Part shown: in pieces, positions 8,956-17,791 of the stretch
Numbering within the stretch: position 1 is the stretch's first letter
Layout of the letters: each line of letters starts with the position of its first letter
DNA from: an uncultured Buttiauxella sp.
GTDB lineage: Bacteria; Pseudomonadota; Gammaproteobacteria; Enterobacterales; Enterobacteriaceae
Length of the DNA stretch: 64,000 nucleotides
Assembly: GCA_946480445.1 (NCBI GenBank)
Contig: CAMLJN010000003.1
Coordinates: 124,001 to 188,000, forward strand
Direction: 5' to 3'
Notes under the pieces: generated by a model
Database searches by the model: none
Told to the model about the DNA's origin: nothing
What the model saw: only the letters and a program-made list of their open reading frames with translations
Position numbers and translations under genes: made by a program

Positions 8956-10734
8956 GTGCGATTATTTGCTCAATTAAGCTGGTACTTTACCCGGGAATGG
9001 CGGCGCTATCTCGGGGCGGTGGCCTTGCTTATCATTATTGCTATTTTGCAGCTCGTGCCGCCAATGCTTGTGGGCGTGATTGTGGATGGCGTCACCGGGC
9101 AGCGCCTCACGGGGCAGGAAGTGTTGATGTGGCTTGGCGTCATGGTGGTCATAGCCATTGTGGTTTATGCCCTGCGCTACGTCTGGCGAGTGCTGCTGTT
9201 CGGGGCGTCTTATCAGCTTGCCGTGGAGCTGCGCGAAGATTACTACCGGCAGCTAAGCCGTCAGCATCCTGAATTCTATCTGCGCCACCGCACGGGCGAC
9301 CTGATGGCGCGTGCGACAAACGATGTCGATCGCGTGGTGTTTGCCGCAGGCGAAGGTGTGCTGACGCTGGTGGATTCCCTGGTGATGGGTTGCGCGGTGC
9401 TGATCGTGATGTCGACCCAGATAAGCTGGGAGCTGACGCTGCTTGCGCTGTTGCCGATGCCGGTAATGGCCATCGTCATTAAGCGCTACGGCGATCAGCT
9501 TCATCAGCGCTTTAAACTTGCACAGGCGGCGTTCTCCACCTTAAACGATCGTACCCAGGAAAGCCTGACCAGCATTCGCATGATCAAAGCCTTTGGGCTT
9601 GAGGACCGACAGTCATCGCTGTTTGCCGCCGAGGCCGAGGACGCCGGGAAGAAGAATATGCGCGTCGCACGCGTGGACGCCCGCTTTGATCCAACCATTT
9701 ATATTGCCATCGGGATGGCAAACCTGCTGGCCGTCGGCGGCGGCAGCTGGATGGTCATTCAGGGGACGCTCACGCTCGGGCAGCTCACCAGCTTTGTAAT
9801 GTACCTGGGCCTGATGATCTGGCCGATGCTGGCGCTGGCATGGATGTTTAATATTGTGGAACGCGGCAGCGCCGCCTACAGCCGTATCCGCAGCATGCTG
9901 GAAGAAGCGCCGTCGGTCATTGACGGTAAAGAGCAGGCCCCGAGCGGGCGCGGTGACGTTGAGGCCAGGATTCACGTCTTCCACTATCCGCAGGCGGCAA
10001 AGCCGACGCTGGAAAATATTTCCTTCACCCTGAAACCGGGTGGCATGCTGGGGCTGTGTGGCCCGACGGGCGCGGGAAAAAGTACCATTCTGTCCCTGCT
10101 CCAGCGCCATTTTGATATCGACCAGGGCGATATTCGTTTCCACGGCATTCCGCTGACACGTTTGCAGCTTGATTCGTGGCGCAGTCGTCTGGCGGTCGTC
10201 AACCAGACGCCTTTTCTGTTCTCGGATACCGTTGCGAACAATATTGCACTCGGTAAACCGAACGCCACACAGGAAGAGATTGAGCACGTTGCACGGCTTG
10301 CCAGCGTGCATGAAGATATTTTACGTCTGCCGCAAGGCTATGAAACCGAAGTGGGTGAACGCGGCGTTATGCTTTCTGGCGGGCAGAAACAGCGCATCTC
10401 TATCGCCCGTGCGCTTCTGCTCGATGCGGAGATCCTGATACTGGACGATGCATTATCGGCGGTAGATGGTCGTACCGAACACCAAATCCTGCATAACCTC
10501 CGGCAGTGGGGGGAAAATCGCACGGTAATTATTAGCGCTCACCGTCTGTCGGCGCTGACTGAGGCCAGTGAAATTCTGGTCATGCAGCACGGTCAGCTTG
10601 CGCAACGAGGCAGCCACGATGAGCTGGTCGCAAGGCTTGGGTGGTATCGCGATATGTATCGCTATCAGCAGCTGGAGGCCGCGCTGGATGAGGCCCCGGA
10701 GATCGTTGTCGATAAGGAGCAGGCCGATGCGTAA
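8956..10734 (+). CDS. mdlA: ABC exporter half-transporter MdlA
   Basis: A 592-residue ABC exporter subunit: six membrane helices in residues ~15-320 followed by an ATPase domain. Walker A GPTGAGKS begins near residue 369, the signature LSGGQ is near 473, and Walker B is ILILDDALS. The start is a GTG at 8956, matching the K-12 N-terminus [11 protein letters not shown]. It overlaps mdlB by 8 bp and the two are expected to form a heterodimer in the inner membrane. The substrate is not established. Walker B ends in Asp (LILDDA) instead of the usual catalytic Glu, so this is probably the degenerate ATP site of an asymmetric transporter. Confidence 0.95.
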   Translation: MRLFAQLSWYFTREWRRYLGAVALLIIIAILQLVPPMLVGVIVDGVTGQRLTGQEVLMWLGVMVVIAIVVYALRYVWRVLLFGASYQLAVELREDYYRQLSRQHPEFYLRHRTGDLMARATNDVDRVVFAAGEGVLTLVDSLVMGCAVLIVMSTQISWELTLLALLPMPVMAIVIKRYGDQLHQRFKLAQAAFSTLNDRTQESLTSIRMIKAFGLEDRQSSLFAAEAEDAGKKNMRVARVDARFDPTIYIAIGMANLLAVGGGSWMVIQGTLTLGQLTSFVMYLGLMIWPMLALAWMFNIVERGSAAYSRIRSMLEEAPSVIDGKEQAPSGRGDVEARIHVFHYPQAAKPTLENISFTLKPGGMLGLCGPTGAGKSTILSLLQRHFDIDQGDIRFHGIPLTRLQLDSWRSRLAVVNQTPFLFSDTVANNIALGKPNATQEEIEHVARLASVHEDILRLPQGYETEVGERGVMLSGGQKQRISIARALLLDAEILILDDALSAVDGRTEHQILHNLRQWGENRTVIISAHRLSALTEASEILVMQHGQLAQRGSHDELVARLGWYRDMYRYQQLEAALDEAPEIVVDKEQADA

Positions 10735-12505
10735 GTTACAAAAGCAGTGGCCGACGATAAAACGTCTGCTGGCCTATGGTTCGCCGTGGCGCAAACCGCT
10801 GGCGGGCGCGGTCGCTATGCTGTGGATTGCGGCGGCGGCAGAAGTGACCGGGCCGATTCTCGTGAGCTACTTCATTGATAATATGGTATCGCAGCATCGC
10901 CTGCCGGTTGCGCTGGTGGCGGGGCTTGCTACGGCCTATCTCCTGCTTTCCCTCGCCGCGGCAGGGCTGCACTACTGGCAGGCGTTGCTGTTTAATCAGG
11001 CCGCCGTAGGCGTGGTGCAAAAACTTCGCACGGACGTGATGGATGCCGCTCTCCGTCAACCGCTTAGTGCATTCGATACGCAGCCCGTGGGGCAGTTAAT
11101 TTCGCGTGTAACCAATGACACCGAAGTGATTCGCGATCTCTACGTCACCGTTGTCGCAACGGTGCTGCGCAGCGCAGCGCTAATCGGCGCGATGCTGGTG
11201 GCGATGTTCAGCCTCGACTGGCGTATGGCGCTGGTTGCCGTCACTATCTTCCCGGCCGTGCTTATCGTGATGGTGATTTATCAGCGCTACAGCACGCCGA
11301 TTGTGCGCCGGGTGCGCAGCTATCTGGCAGATATCAATGACGGTTTTAACGAAGTCATCAACGGCATGAGCGTCATCCAGCAGTTCCGCCAGCAGGCTCG
11401 TTTTGGAGAGCGTATGGGGGAGGCGAGCCGCTCGCATTATCTGGCCCGCATGCAAACGCTACGGCTGGACGGTTTCCTGCTGCGCCCGCTGCTTAGTCTC
11501 TTTTCGGCGCTGGTGCTCTGCGGGCTGCTGATGCTGTTCGGCTTTACCTCCGTGGGGACGATTGAAGTGGGCGTTCTGTATGCGTTTATCAACTATCTTG
11601 GCCGCCTTAACGAACCCCTGATTGAGCTGACCACGCAGCAGTCTATGCTGCAACAGGCGGTGGTGGCCGGTGAGCGAGTGTTTGAGCTGATGGACGGCAA
11701 AAGTCAGGATTTCGGCAAGGACGACAGGCCGTTGGCCAGCGGTGAAATCGCCGTAGACAATGTCTCGTTTGCCTACCGCGGCGATCGTCTGGTCTTGCAG
11801 GACATTAATCTGGCCGTGCCTTCACGCAGTTTTGTCGCGCTGGTGGGACATACCGGCAGCGGTAAGAGCACGCTGGCAAACCTGCTGATGGGCTATTATC
11901 CACTGACCCAGGGCGAAATCCGTCTGGACGGGCGTCCTCTGAATACGCTTAGCCATCATGCGTTACGTCGCGGCGTCGCTATGGTACAGCAGGACCCGGT
12001 AGTGATGGCTGACTCTTTCTTTGCCAACGTGACTCTGGGGCGTGATATCAGCGAGGAAGCCGTGTGGCAGGCGCTGGAGACCGTTCAGCTTGCTGACCTG
12101 GCACGATCGATGATCGACGGCGTTCACACGCGCCTGGGCGAACAGGGAAATAATCTTTCAGTAGGGCAAAAGCAGCTGCTGGCGCTGGCGCGCGTGCTGG
12201 TTGATGCGCCGCAAATCCTTATTCTGGACGAGGCCACGGCAAACATTGATTCCGGCACCGAACAGGCCATTCAGCACGCGCTGGCAGCGATTCGCGAGCG
12301 TACCACTCTGGTGGTGATCGCCCACCGTCTGTCGACCATTACCGAGGCGGATACCATCCTGGTACTGCATCGCGGGCAGGCGGTCGAGCGGGGAACGCAC
12401 GCCGAGCTGCTGGCGGCAGAAGGGCGCTACTGGCAGATGTATCAGCTGCAGCTTGCCGGCGAAGAGCTGGCCGCCGCTACGCGTGAGGACCCCCTCACCC
12501 TCTGA
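10727..12505 (+). CDS. mdlB: ABC exporter half-transporter MdlB
   Basis: A 592-residue partner of MdlA with the same layout: membrane domain to about residue 320, then an ATPase domain. Walker A GHTGSGKS is near 373, and Walker [10 protein letters not shown] carries the catalytic Glu. The signature motif reads LSVGQ rather than LSGGQ. The start is ATG 10727, preceded by AAGGAGC and inside the last codons of mdlA; the longer upstream frame has no support. MdlB supplies the catalytic Glu that MdlA lacks, which supports a heterodimer with one consensus site. Confidence 0.95.
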   Translation: MRKLQKQWPTIKRLLAYGSPWRKPLAGAVAMLWIAAAAEVTGPILVSYFIDNMVSQHRLPVALVAGLATAYLLLSLAAAGLHYWQALLFNQAAVGVVQKLRTDVMDAALRQPLSAFDTQPVGQLISRVTNDTEVIRDLYVTVVATVLRSAALIGAMLVAMFSLDWRMALVAVTIFPAVLIVMVIYQRYSTPIVRRVRSYLADINDGFNEVINGMSVIQQFRQQARFGERMGEASRSHYLARMQTLRLDGFLLRPLLSLFSALVLCGLLMLFGFTSVGTIEVGVLYAFINYLGRLNEPLIELTTQQSMLQQAVVAGERVFELMDGKSQDFGKDDRPLASGEIAVDNVSFAYRGDRLVLQDINLAVPSRSFVALVGHTGSGKSTLANLLMGYYPLTQGEIRLDGRPLNTLSHHALRRGVAMVQQDPVVMADSFFANVTLGRDISEEAVWQALETVQLADLARSMIDGVHTRLGEQGNNLSVGQKQLLALARVLVDAPQILILDEATANIDSGTEQAIQHALAAIRERTTLVVIAHRLSTITEADTILVLHRGQAVERGTHAELLAAEGRYWQMYQLQLAGEELAAATREDPLTL

Positions 12506-12518
12506 TGCATCAGCATTA

Positions 12519-12590
12519 TGCACCAATCCAGCGCGTATCTGCGCTGGTGCAAAAAGATAACGCACCCTGCACCAGCATGGTGCGTTTTTT
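12519..12590 (+). promoter_or_regulatory. NtrC enhancer site(s), also a terminator-like hairpin after mdlB
   Basis: TGCACCAGCATGGTGCG at 12568-12584 matches the NtrC 17-mer TGCACCAnnnTGGTGCA at all but the last conserved base. Two further half-sites, TGCACCA (12519-12525) and TGGTGCA (12545-12551), flank it upstream. The strong site lies roughly 130 bp before the predicted glnK transcription start. Because the palindrome is followed by TTTTTT it can also fold as a terminator for mdlB, so one sequence may serve both purposes. Confidence 0.8.
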
Positions 12591-12687
12591 CTTTCCGGGA
12601 ACATTCTGAATCACCGGCCTCGAACTTCCCTTACTTCAAATCCCGCCAGCAGGCCGTTTAGCGCCCGCCCTCCCTGTTTTTCATTCC

Positions 12688-12702
12688 TGGCACGAGGCTT
12701 GC
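12688..12702 (+). promoter_or_regulatory. Sigma-54 promoter of glnK-amtB
   Basis: TGGCAC-N5-TTGC matches the -24/-12 consensus exactly, with GG at -24 and GC at -12. Transcription should begin near 12713-12715, about 40 bp before the glnK start. With the NtrC site upstream this is the expected nitrogen-limitation promoter. Confidence 0.93.
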
Positions 12703-12755
12703 TTTGTATCCATTGTGAAGCCGTGCCGTTACCCAATTCTGACTGGAGGGGATCT

Positions 12756-13094
12756 ATGAAGCTGGTTACCGTGGTAATCAAACCGTTCAAACTCGAAGAC
12801 GTACGCGAAGCGCTGTCTTCCATCGGTATTCAAGGGCTGACTGTCACCGAAGTGAAAGGCTTCGGTCGTCAGAAAGGTCACGCAGAGTTGTACCGCGGTG
12901 CGGAATACAGCGTTAATTTTCTGCCAAAAGTGAAAATTGATGTGGCGATTGCCGACGATCAGCTCGATGAAGTTATTGATATTGTCAGCAAAGCGGCCTA
13001 CACCGGCAAAATTGGTGACGGCAAAATCTTCGTTGCCGAGCTGCAACGTGTTATCCGTATTCGTACCGGCGAAGCCGACGAAGCTGCACTGTAA
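12756..13094 (+). CDS. glnK: Nitrogen regulatory PII protein GlnK
   Basis: A 112-residue PII signal protein. The start ATG 12756 follows GGAGGGG; an upstream in-frame extension is unsupported because it would begin at the promoter. Tyr51 in the T-loop (RGAEYSVNF) is the site uridylylated by GlnD. The C-loop stretch TGKIGDGKIFV binds ATP/ADP and 2-oxoglutarate. GlnK plugs the AmtB ammonium channel when nitrogen becomes sufficient. Co-transcribed with amtB 28 bp downstream from the sigma-54 promoter. Confidence 0.97.
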   Translation: MKLVTVVIKPFKLEDVREALSSIGIQGLTVTEVKGFGRQKGHAELYRGAEYSVNFLPKVKIDVAIADDQLDEVIDIVSKAAYTGKIGDGKIFVAELQRVIRIRTGEADEAAL

Positions 13095-13122
13095 TTCGGG
13101 CCATCGTGTAAGGGACACAAAA

Positions 13123-14409
13123 ATGAAGAAACTTGCCTCTGCGTTTGGTGTTGTCGCCCTGGCGCTTGCGCCATCTCTGGCTTTAGCCGCCCCGGCCGTT
13201 GCGGATAAAGCCGATAATGCTTTTATGATGATTTGCACCGCTCTGGTGCTGTTTATGACCATCCCTGGACTGGCACTGTTCTACGGCGGCCTGATTCGCT
13301 CCAAAAACGTGCTGTCGATGCTGACGCAGGTTTCAGTCACCTTCGCGCTGGTCTGCGTGCTATGGGTGGTATACGGCTACACGTTAGCCTTCGGGACCGG
13401 CGGCAGTTTCTTCGGTAACTTTGACTGGGTGATGCTTAAAAATATCCAGCTGACGGCGCTGATGGGATCCTTCTATCAGTACATTCACGTCGCGTTCCAG
13501 GGATCTTTCGCCTGTATCACCGTCGGGCTGATCGTTGGCGCGCTGGCGGAGCGTATTAAATTCTCAGCCGTGCTTATCTTCGTGCTGGTCTGGCTGACGC
13601 TCTCTTATGTGCCTATCGCGCATATGGTTTGGGGCGGCGGCCTGCTTGCGACTCACGGTGCGATGGACTTTGCGGGCGGTACAGTCGTGCATATTAACGC
13701 TGCGGTAGCGGGGCTGGTTGGAGCTTACCTGGTCGGCAAACGCGTCGGCTACGGTAAAGAAGCCTTTAAACCGCACAACCTGCCGATGGTCTTTATGGGC
13801 ACCGCGATCCTGTACTTCGGCTGGTTTGGCTTCAACGCGGGTTCCGCAAGCTCGGCCAACGAAATCGCTGCCCTGGCGTTTGTGAACACGGTTGTTGCAA
13901 CGGCGGCGGCGGTACTGGGCTGGATCTTTGGTGAGTGGACGCTGCGCGGTAAACCTTCTCTGCTGGGTGCCTGCTCTGGCGCTATCGCAGGCCTCGTGGG
14001 TATCACCCCAGCCTGCGGCTATGTCGGCGTTGGTGGTGCGCTCATCGTGGGCGTGGCTGCGGGTCTGGCGGGTCTGTGGGGCGTCACGCTGCTGAAGAAA
14101 TGGCTGCGCGTTGACGATCCATGTGATGTCTTCGGCGTGCACGGCGTGTGCGGCATCGTTGGCTGCATTATGACGGGGATCTTTGCGTCGACTACGCTGG
14201 GTGGCGTAGGCTACGCGGAAGGTGTGACCATGGGCCATCAGGTTCTGGTGCAGCTGGAAAGCATTGGCCTGACCCTCGTGTGGTCCGCCGTTGTCGCCTT
14301 TATCGGCTTTAAAGTTGCCGATCTGACCGTCGGCCTGCGTGTACCGGAAGAGCAGGAGCGCGAAGGGCTGGATGTGAACAGCCACGGCGAAAATGCCTAC
14401 AACGCTTAA
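13123..14409 (+). CDS. amtB: Ammonium channel AmtB
   Basis: A 428-residue trimeric inner-membrane ammonium transporter. Residues 1-22 are a cleavable signal peptide (MKKLASAFG...LALA), followed by 11 membrane helices. The pore histidine signatures are visible in VVHINAAVAG and DVFGVHGVCGIVG. Length is the same as E. coli AmtB. The start is ATG 13123, 28 bp after glnK, so the longer frame beginning inside glnK is rejected. A terminator follows. Confidence 0.97.
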   Translation: MKKLASAFGVVALALAPSLALAAPAVADKADNAFMMICTALVLFMTIPGLALFYGGLIRSKNVLSMLTQVSVTFALVCVLWVVYGYTLAFGTGGSFFGNFDWVMLKNIQLTALMGSFYQYIHVAFQGSFACITVGLIVGALAERIKFSAVLIFVLVWLTLSYVPIAHMVWGGGLLATHGAMDFAGGTVVHINAAVAGLVGAYLVGKRVGYGKEAFKPHNLPMVFMGTAILYFGWFGFNAGSASSANEIAALAFVNTVVATAAAVLGWIFGEWTLRGKPSLLGACSGAIAGLVGITPACGYVGVGGALIVGVAAGLAGLWGVTLLKKWLRVDDPCDVFGVHGVCGIVGCIMTGIFASTTLGGVGYAEGVTMGHQVLVQLESIGLTLVWSAVVAFIGFKVADLTVGLRVPEEQEREGLDVNSHGENAYNA

Positions 14410-14425
14410 TCGTGCTGGATAAAAT

Positions 14426-14452
14426 AAGGCGGGACATTTGTCCCGCCTTTTG
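14426..14452 (+). terminator. Terminator after glnK-amtB
   Basis: A long perfect stem, AAGGCGGGACA / TGTCCCGCCTT with a two-base loop, ends in a T run. Confidence 0.9.
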
Positions 14453-14520
14453 CATTCCGTTCACCGCGCAAAGATGGCCATGATCTGCGGCCGGGTAGGC
14501 GCAACGCTACCCAATAGAGG

Positions 14521-15381
14521 CTAGCTGCGCTTGCGCATCACCCCTTCCTGCACCGTCGAGGCAACCAGCACGCCATCCTGAGTATAAAACTCACCGCGTA
14601 CAAAGCCGCGGGCGCTGGAGGCTGAGGTACTCTCCACGCTATACAGAAGCCACTCGTTCATATCGAAAGGGCGATGGAACCACATAGAGTGGTCGATGGT
14701 CGCTACCTGCATTCCCGGCTCAAGGAATCCAATACCGTGCGGCTGGAGGGCTGTGGGCAGGAAATTAAAGTCAGAGGCATAGCCCAGCAGGTACTGATGC
14801 ACCCGGAGATCGTCCGGCATTTTGCCGTTAGCGCGTAGCCACACCTGGCGGGCTGGCTCGGCCTGGTGTCCTTTAAGCGGGTTATGGAATTCTACCGGGC
14901 GGATTTCAAGCGGCTTCTCGCACAGGAACTTCTCTTTAACCTGCGGCGGGAGGAAGTTCTCGAAAGAACGGGCTATGTCCGTTTCGGAAATCAGTCCGTC
15001 CGGCGACGGCGCTGCGGGCATGGCTTTTTGATGTTCAAAACCTGGCTCCGGTGCCTGGAAAGAGGCTGTCATATAGAAAATCGGTTTACCGTTTTGAATA
15101 GCGGCAACGCGACGGGCGCTGAAGCTGTTGCCGTCGCGCAGGGTTTCCACATCATAAATAATGGGTTTCTGGCTGTCACCCGGGCGCAAAAAGTAGCTGT
15201 GGAAGGAGTGGACCAGCCTTTCAGCCGGGACGGTTTCTTTGGCGGCATAAAGTGCCTGGCCAACGACCTGTCCGCCAAAGACCTGGCGTAGCCCTAAGTC
15301 TTCGCTCTGGCCGCGAAATAATCCTTCTTCAATCTTTTCCAGATTGAGCAATGCCAATAAATTGCTGAGCGCCTGACTCAT
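14521..15381 (-). CDS. tesB: Acyl-CoA thioesterase II TesB
   Basis: A 286-residue double hot-dog thioesterase hydrolysing medium- and long-chain acyl-CoAs in the cytoplasm. The N-terminal hot-dog contains [17 protein letters not shown], and the C-terminal half contains the conserved [10 protein letters not shown]. Length equals E. coli TesB. Convergent with amtB and divergent from ybaY, as in K-12. Confidence 0.96.
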   Translation of the reverse strand: MSQALSNLLALLNLEKIEEGLFRGQSEDLGLRQVFGGQVVGQALYAAKETVPAERLVHSFHSYFLRPGDSQKPIIYDVETLRDGNSFSARRVAAIQNGKPIFYMTASFQAPEPGFEHQKAMPAAPSPDGLISETDIARSFENFLPPQVKEKFLCEKPLEIRPVEFHNPLKGHQAEPARQVWLRANGKMPDDLRVHQYLLGYASDFNFLPTALQPHGIGFLEPGMQVATIDHSMWFHRPFDMNEWLLYSVESTSASSARGFVRGEFYTQDGVLVASTVQEGVMRKRS

Positions 15382-15597
15382 AGAACATCCTCGAAATAGT
15401 GATAACTTGCGCGTTTCTGGCCAGATTATAACAGGTTCTCAACATTAATCCTGCGGTGGTCCAACCTGATAATCCGAGCCATACCAGGCAAAATTCAGTG
15501 ATATGTGCCACACTTAGCGTGATAAGCATGTTTTAACTACTCATTACCTGTGGGATCCATATCCCACTGAAGCATTGATATTAAGGAGAACAAATCA

Positions 15598-16167
15598 ATG
15601 AAACTGGTGCATATGTTAAGTGGTTTAGCCGTTGCGGTAGCTGTGGCGGGATGCGCGCAGAAGTCTGCTGATATTCCCGTTCCGGCACCGGCTGCGTCCA
15701 CGTCGGCGGCGACAGCCCAGCCGGCAATTGCACAACCAAGCGTCACAGGTACGGCCTGGATTCGTCAGCGTATCGCGCTGCCGCCTGATGCGGTGCTGAC
15801 CGTGACGCTGTCGGATGCTTCCCTTGCTGACGCACCGTCAAAAGTTCTGGCCCAGAAGGTAACCCGTACCGAAGGTAAACAAGCGCCGTTCAGCTTTGTG
15901 CTGCCATTTAACCCAGCGGATATTCAGCCGAACGCCCGTATTATCCTGAGCGCGGCTATCACGGTTAACGATAAGCTGATGTTTATCACCGACACGGTTC
16001 AGCCGGTTATCAATCAGGGAGGCAAAAAAGCGGATCTGATGCTGGTGCCAGTGCAGCAAACGGCCGTGCCAGTGCAGGTTAATGGTGGTGCAACCACGAC
16101 CGTGCCGTCCACTTCGCCAACCCAGGTGAATCCTTCCTCAGCGGTGCCGGCGCCAACCACGTTCTGA
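15598..16167 (+). CDS. ybaY: YbaY-type lipoprotein (YscW-like)
   Basis: A 189-residue lipoprotein with lipobox VAGC and acylated Cys19. A Pro/Ala/Ser-rich linker follows, then a beta-rich domain from about residue 50 (GTAWIRQRIALPPDAVLTVTLSDASLAD) as in the YscW/YbaY family. The C-terminal tail is Thr/Pro/Ser-rich. The function is not established. A good ribosome site (AAGGAG) precedes the start. It is the last gene of the yba block: in K-12 ybaZ follows, but here pssA does. Confidence 0.9.
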   Translation: MKLVHMLSGLAVAVAVAGCAQKSADIPVPAPAASTSAATAQPAIAQPSVTGTAWIRQRIALPPDAVLTVTLSDASLADAPSKVLAQKVTRTEGKQAPFSFVLPFNPADIQPNARIILSAAITVNDKLMFITDTVQPVINQGGKKADLMLVPVQQTAVPVQVNGGATTTVPSTSPTQVNPSSAVPAPTTF

Positions 16168-16230
16168 GTCTACGCATTCTGATGAAAGTGCCTGTCTGAG
16201 GTGATTTCAACAGCCTCAGTCGGGCGCATA

Positions 16231-16266
16231 AAAAAACCGGACACGTACATCGTCTCCGGTTTTTTT
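16231..16266. terminator. Bidirectional terminator between ybaY and pssA
   Basis: AAAAAACCGGA pairs with TCCGGTTTTTT across a 13-base loop. It can stop transcription from both convergent genes and sits at the rearrangement junction. Confidence 0.8.
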
Positions 16267-16321
16267 ACGCGTCAACAGAACCAGTAAAAGCAGTGTTATG
16301 CCCGGCCTGATAACGATCGGA

Positions 16322-17677
16322 TTAAAGTATGCGGCTTATCAGGCGATCTATCCTTATGCGACGCAGGCGGCGAATAAGCTTGCGCACTTTCACCGGGTAT
16401 TCCGCGATGCTTTGTAGATCGCGGTAGTGTTCCACAACGGTGGTGTGAGTGCGGATCAGCTCCAGCTCACGGAGCCGTAGCGAAGCCAGTTCTTGCTGCG
16501 GGTCGTGGATCAGAATGGCGTTTTCCAGATCAAGGCGCCAGGCGCGAGGGTTGAGGTTATTGCCCGTCAGCAGCATCCACTCTTCGTCCACCCACATTCC
16601 TTTCAGGTGATAGCTGTTATCGTCATCTTTCCACAGACGGACGATCAGCTTGCCGTTATTGACGTAATATTGCAGGCGGCTTAAGAAGCGGCGCAGGTTT
16701 ATTTCATACAAATAAGGCAGGGCGCCAATGATTTTGAAAGGCTGGTCTTCAGGAATATAAAAATCGTTCGCCGTTTTGTCGCCAACGATAATTTCCACCT
16801 GCTTCCCTTCGCGCAGGAGCTGAATAATGTTGCGCACCAGCACCGCAGGCAGGTTGAAATAAGGCGTGCAGATCACCAGCTTCTGTTCTGCGCAGGGCAT
16901 GAGGTGAAAAATGGTTTTATTCAACAGGCTCGATTTGCCCAGGCCAACAAGCGGCGTGACGGACAGCTGGTCGTTATCGGCATTTCCTTCGAAGTGGAAA
17001 GTGGCATCGCGCAGCGCCTGGCGGAACTGGCGAATATCATTTTTTATTTCCGGGCTTTTCGGACGATGCGGGGAGTCCAGACGGTGAACGGCTCTGCCGC
17101 GTACCAGGTGCTGATTTACCCAGTTATACATCACATCGGCCAGCTGGGCATTGCCTATGATCTGATAGCGGTCATAGCGGTATTTGTCATGCTGATGGAG
17201 GTAAACATCGTTCAGGCTTGCGCCGCTGTAGATGACGCTGTCATCAATGATAAAGCCTTTAAAGTGCAACACGCCCAGCGCTTCACGGGTGTTCACCGGC
17301 ACGCCATAAACGGGAATGTCGACATCCGGAGAGTGCTCTGCCATTCGGAGATACCAGTCCGCATTGGTATCCGTAGCGGCCACGCCAATACGGCCACGCT
17401 GTGCACGGTGCCAGTCGACCAGGATGGTTACTTCAATTTCCGGGCGTTTTTTCTTGGCTTCATAGAGGGCGGAAAGAATGCCGTTGCCGCCATCGTCCTG
17501 CTCAAGGTAGAGCGCGACGATGCATATGCGGTGCGTTGCTTCGGCAATTTTTTGCAGCAAGGCTTCGCGGAAATCCGCAGGCGAGAAAAGGGTTTGTACA
17601 TCAGCAACTGACTGAGAAAGCTTCGGCAATTGAGCAAGGTGTTGTTGATGTTTATTACGTTTAAATTTAGACAACAT
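16322..17677 (-). CDS. pssA: Phosphatidylserine synthase PssA
   Basis: A 451-residue CDP-diacylglycerol:serine O-phosphatidyltransferase of the phospholipase D superfamily; it makes phosphatidylserine, the precursor of phosphatidylethanolamine. The two HxK motifs are VLHFKGFIIDDS and YHLKGMWVDEE. The basic C-terminus (KVRKLIRRLRRIRIDRLISR) mediates peripheral membrane and ribosome association. The ATG at 17677 gives the K-12 start MLSKFKRNK; an in-frame GTG lies one codon upstream. In K-12 yfiM lies beyond its 3' end, but here ybaY does. Confidence 0.96.
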   Translation of the reverse strand: MLSKFKRNKHQQHLAQLPKLSQSVADVQTLFSPADFREALLQKIAEATHRICIVALYLEQDDGGNGILSALYEAKKKRPEIEVTILVDWHRAQRGRIGVAATDTNADWYLRMAEHSPDVDIPVYGVPVNTREALGVLHFKGFIIDDSVIYSGASLNDVYLHQHDKYRYDRYQIIGNAQLADVMYNWVNQHLVRGRAVHRLDSPHRPKSPEIKNDIRQFRQALRDATFHFEGNADNDQLSVTPLVGLGKSSLLNKTIFHLMPCAEQKLVICTPYFNLPAVLVRNIIQLLREGKQVEIIVGDKTANDFYIPEDQPFKIIGALPYLYEINLRRFLSRLQYYVNNGKLIVRLWKDDDNSYHLKGMWVDEEWMLLTGNNLNPRAWRLDLENAILIHDPQQELASLRLRELELIRTHTTVVEHYRDLQSIAEYPVKVRKLIRRLRRIRIDRLISRIL

Positions 17678-17791
17678 CACAGTGCATATCTTCTCTATTC
17701 ATTGGATGGCCTTCTGCAAAATCCAGACGTCAGAACTTGCTGATAATACCACTACTGCTGCGCAAAGTGAGTATGTTTTCCAGTGTCTTAC

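Noticed and set aside
12937-13122. Long upstream extension of amtB overlapping glnK
   Set aside because: The family start with signal peptide is ATG 13123, 28 bp after glnK.
13564-14385. 273-codon minus-strand ORF opposite amtB
   Set aside because: It is the antisense shadow of a well-conserved gene, with His/Gln/Arg-rich low-complexity translation and no start signal.
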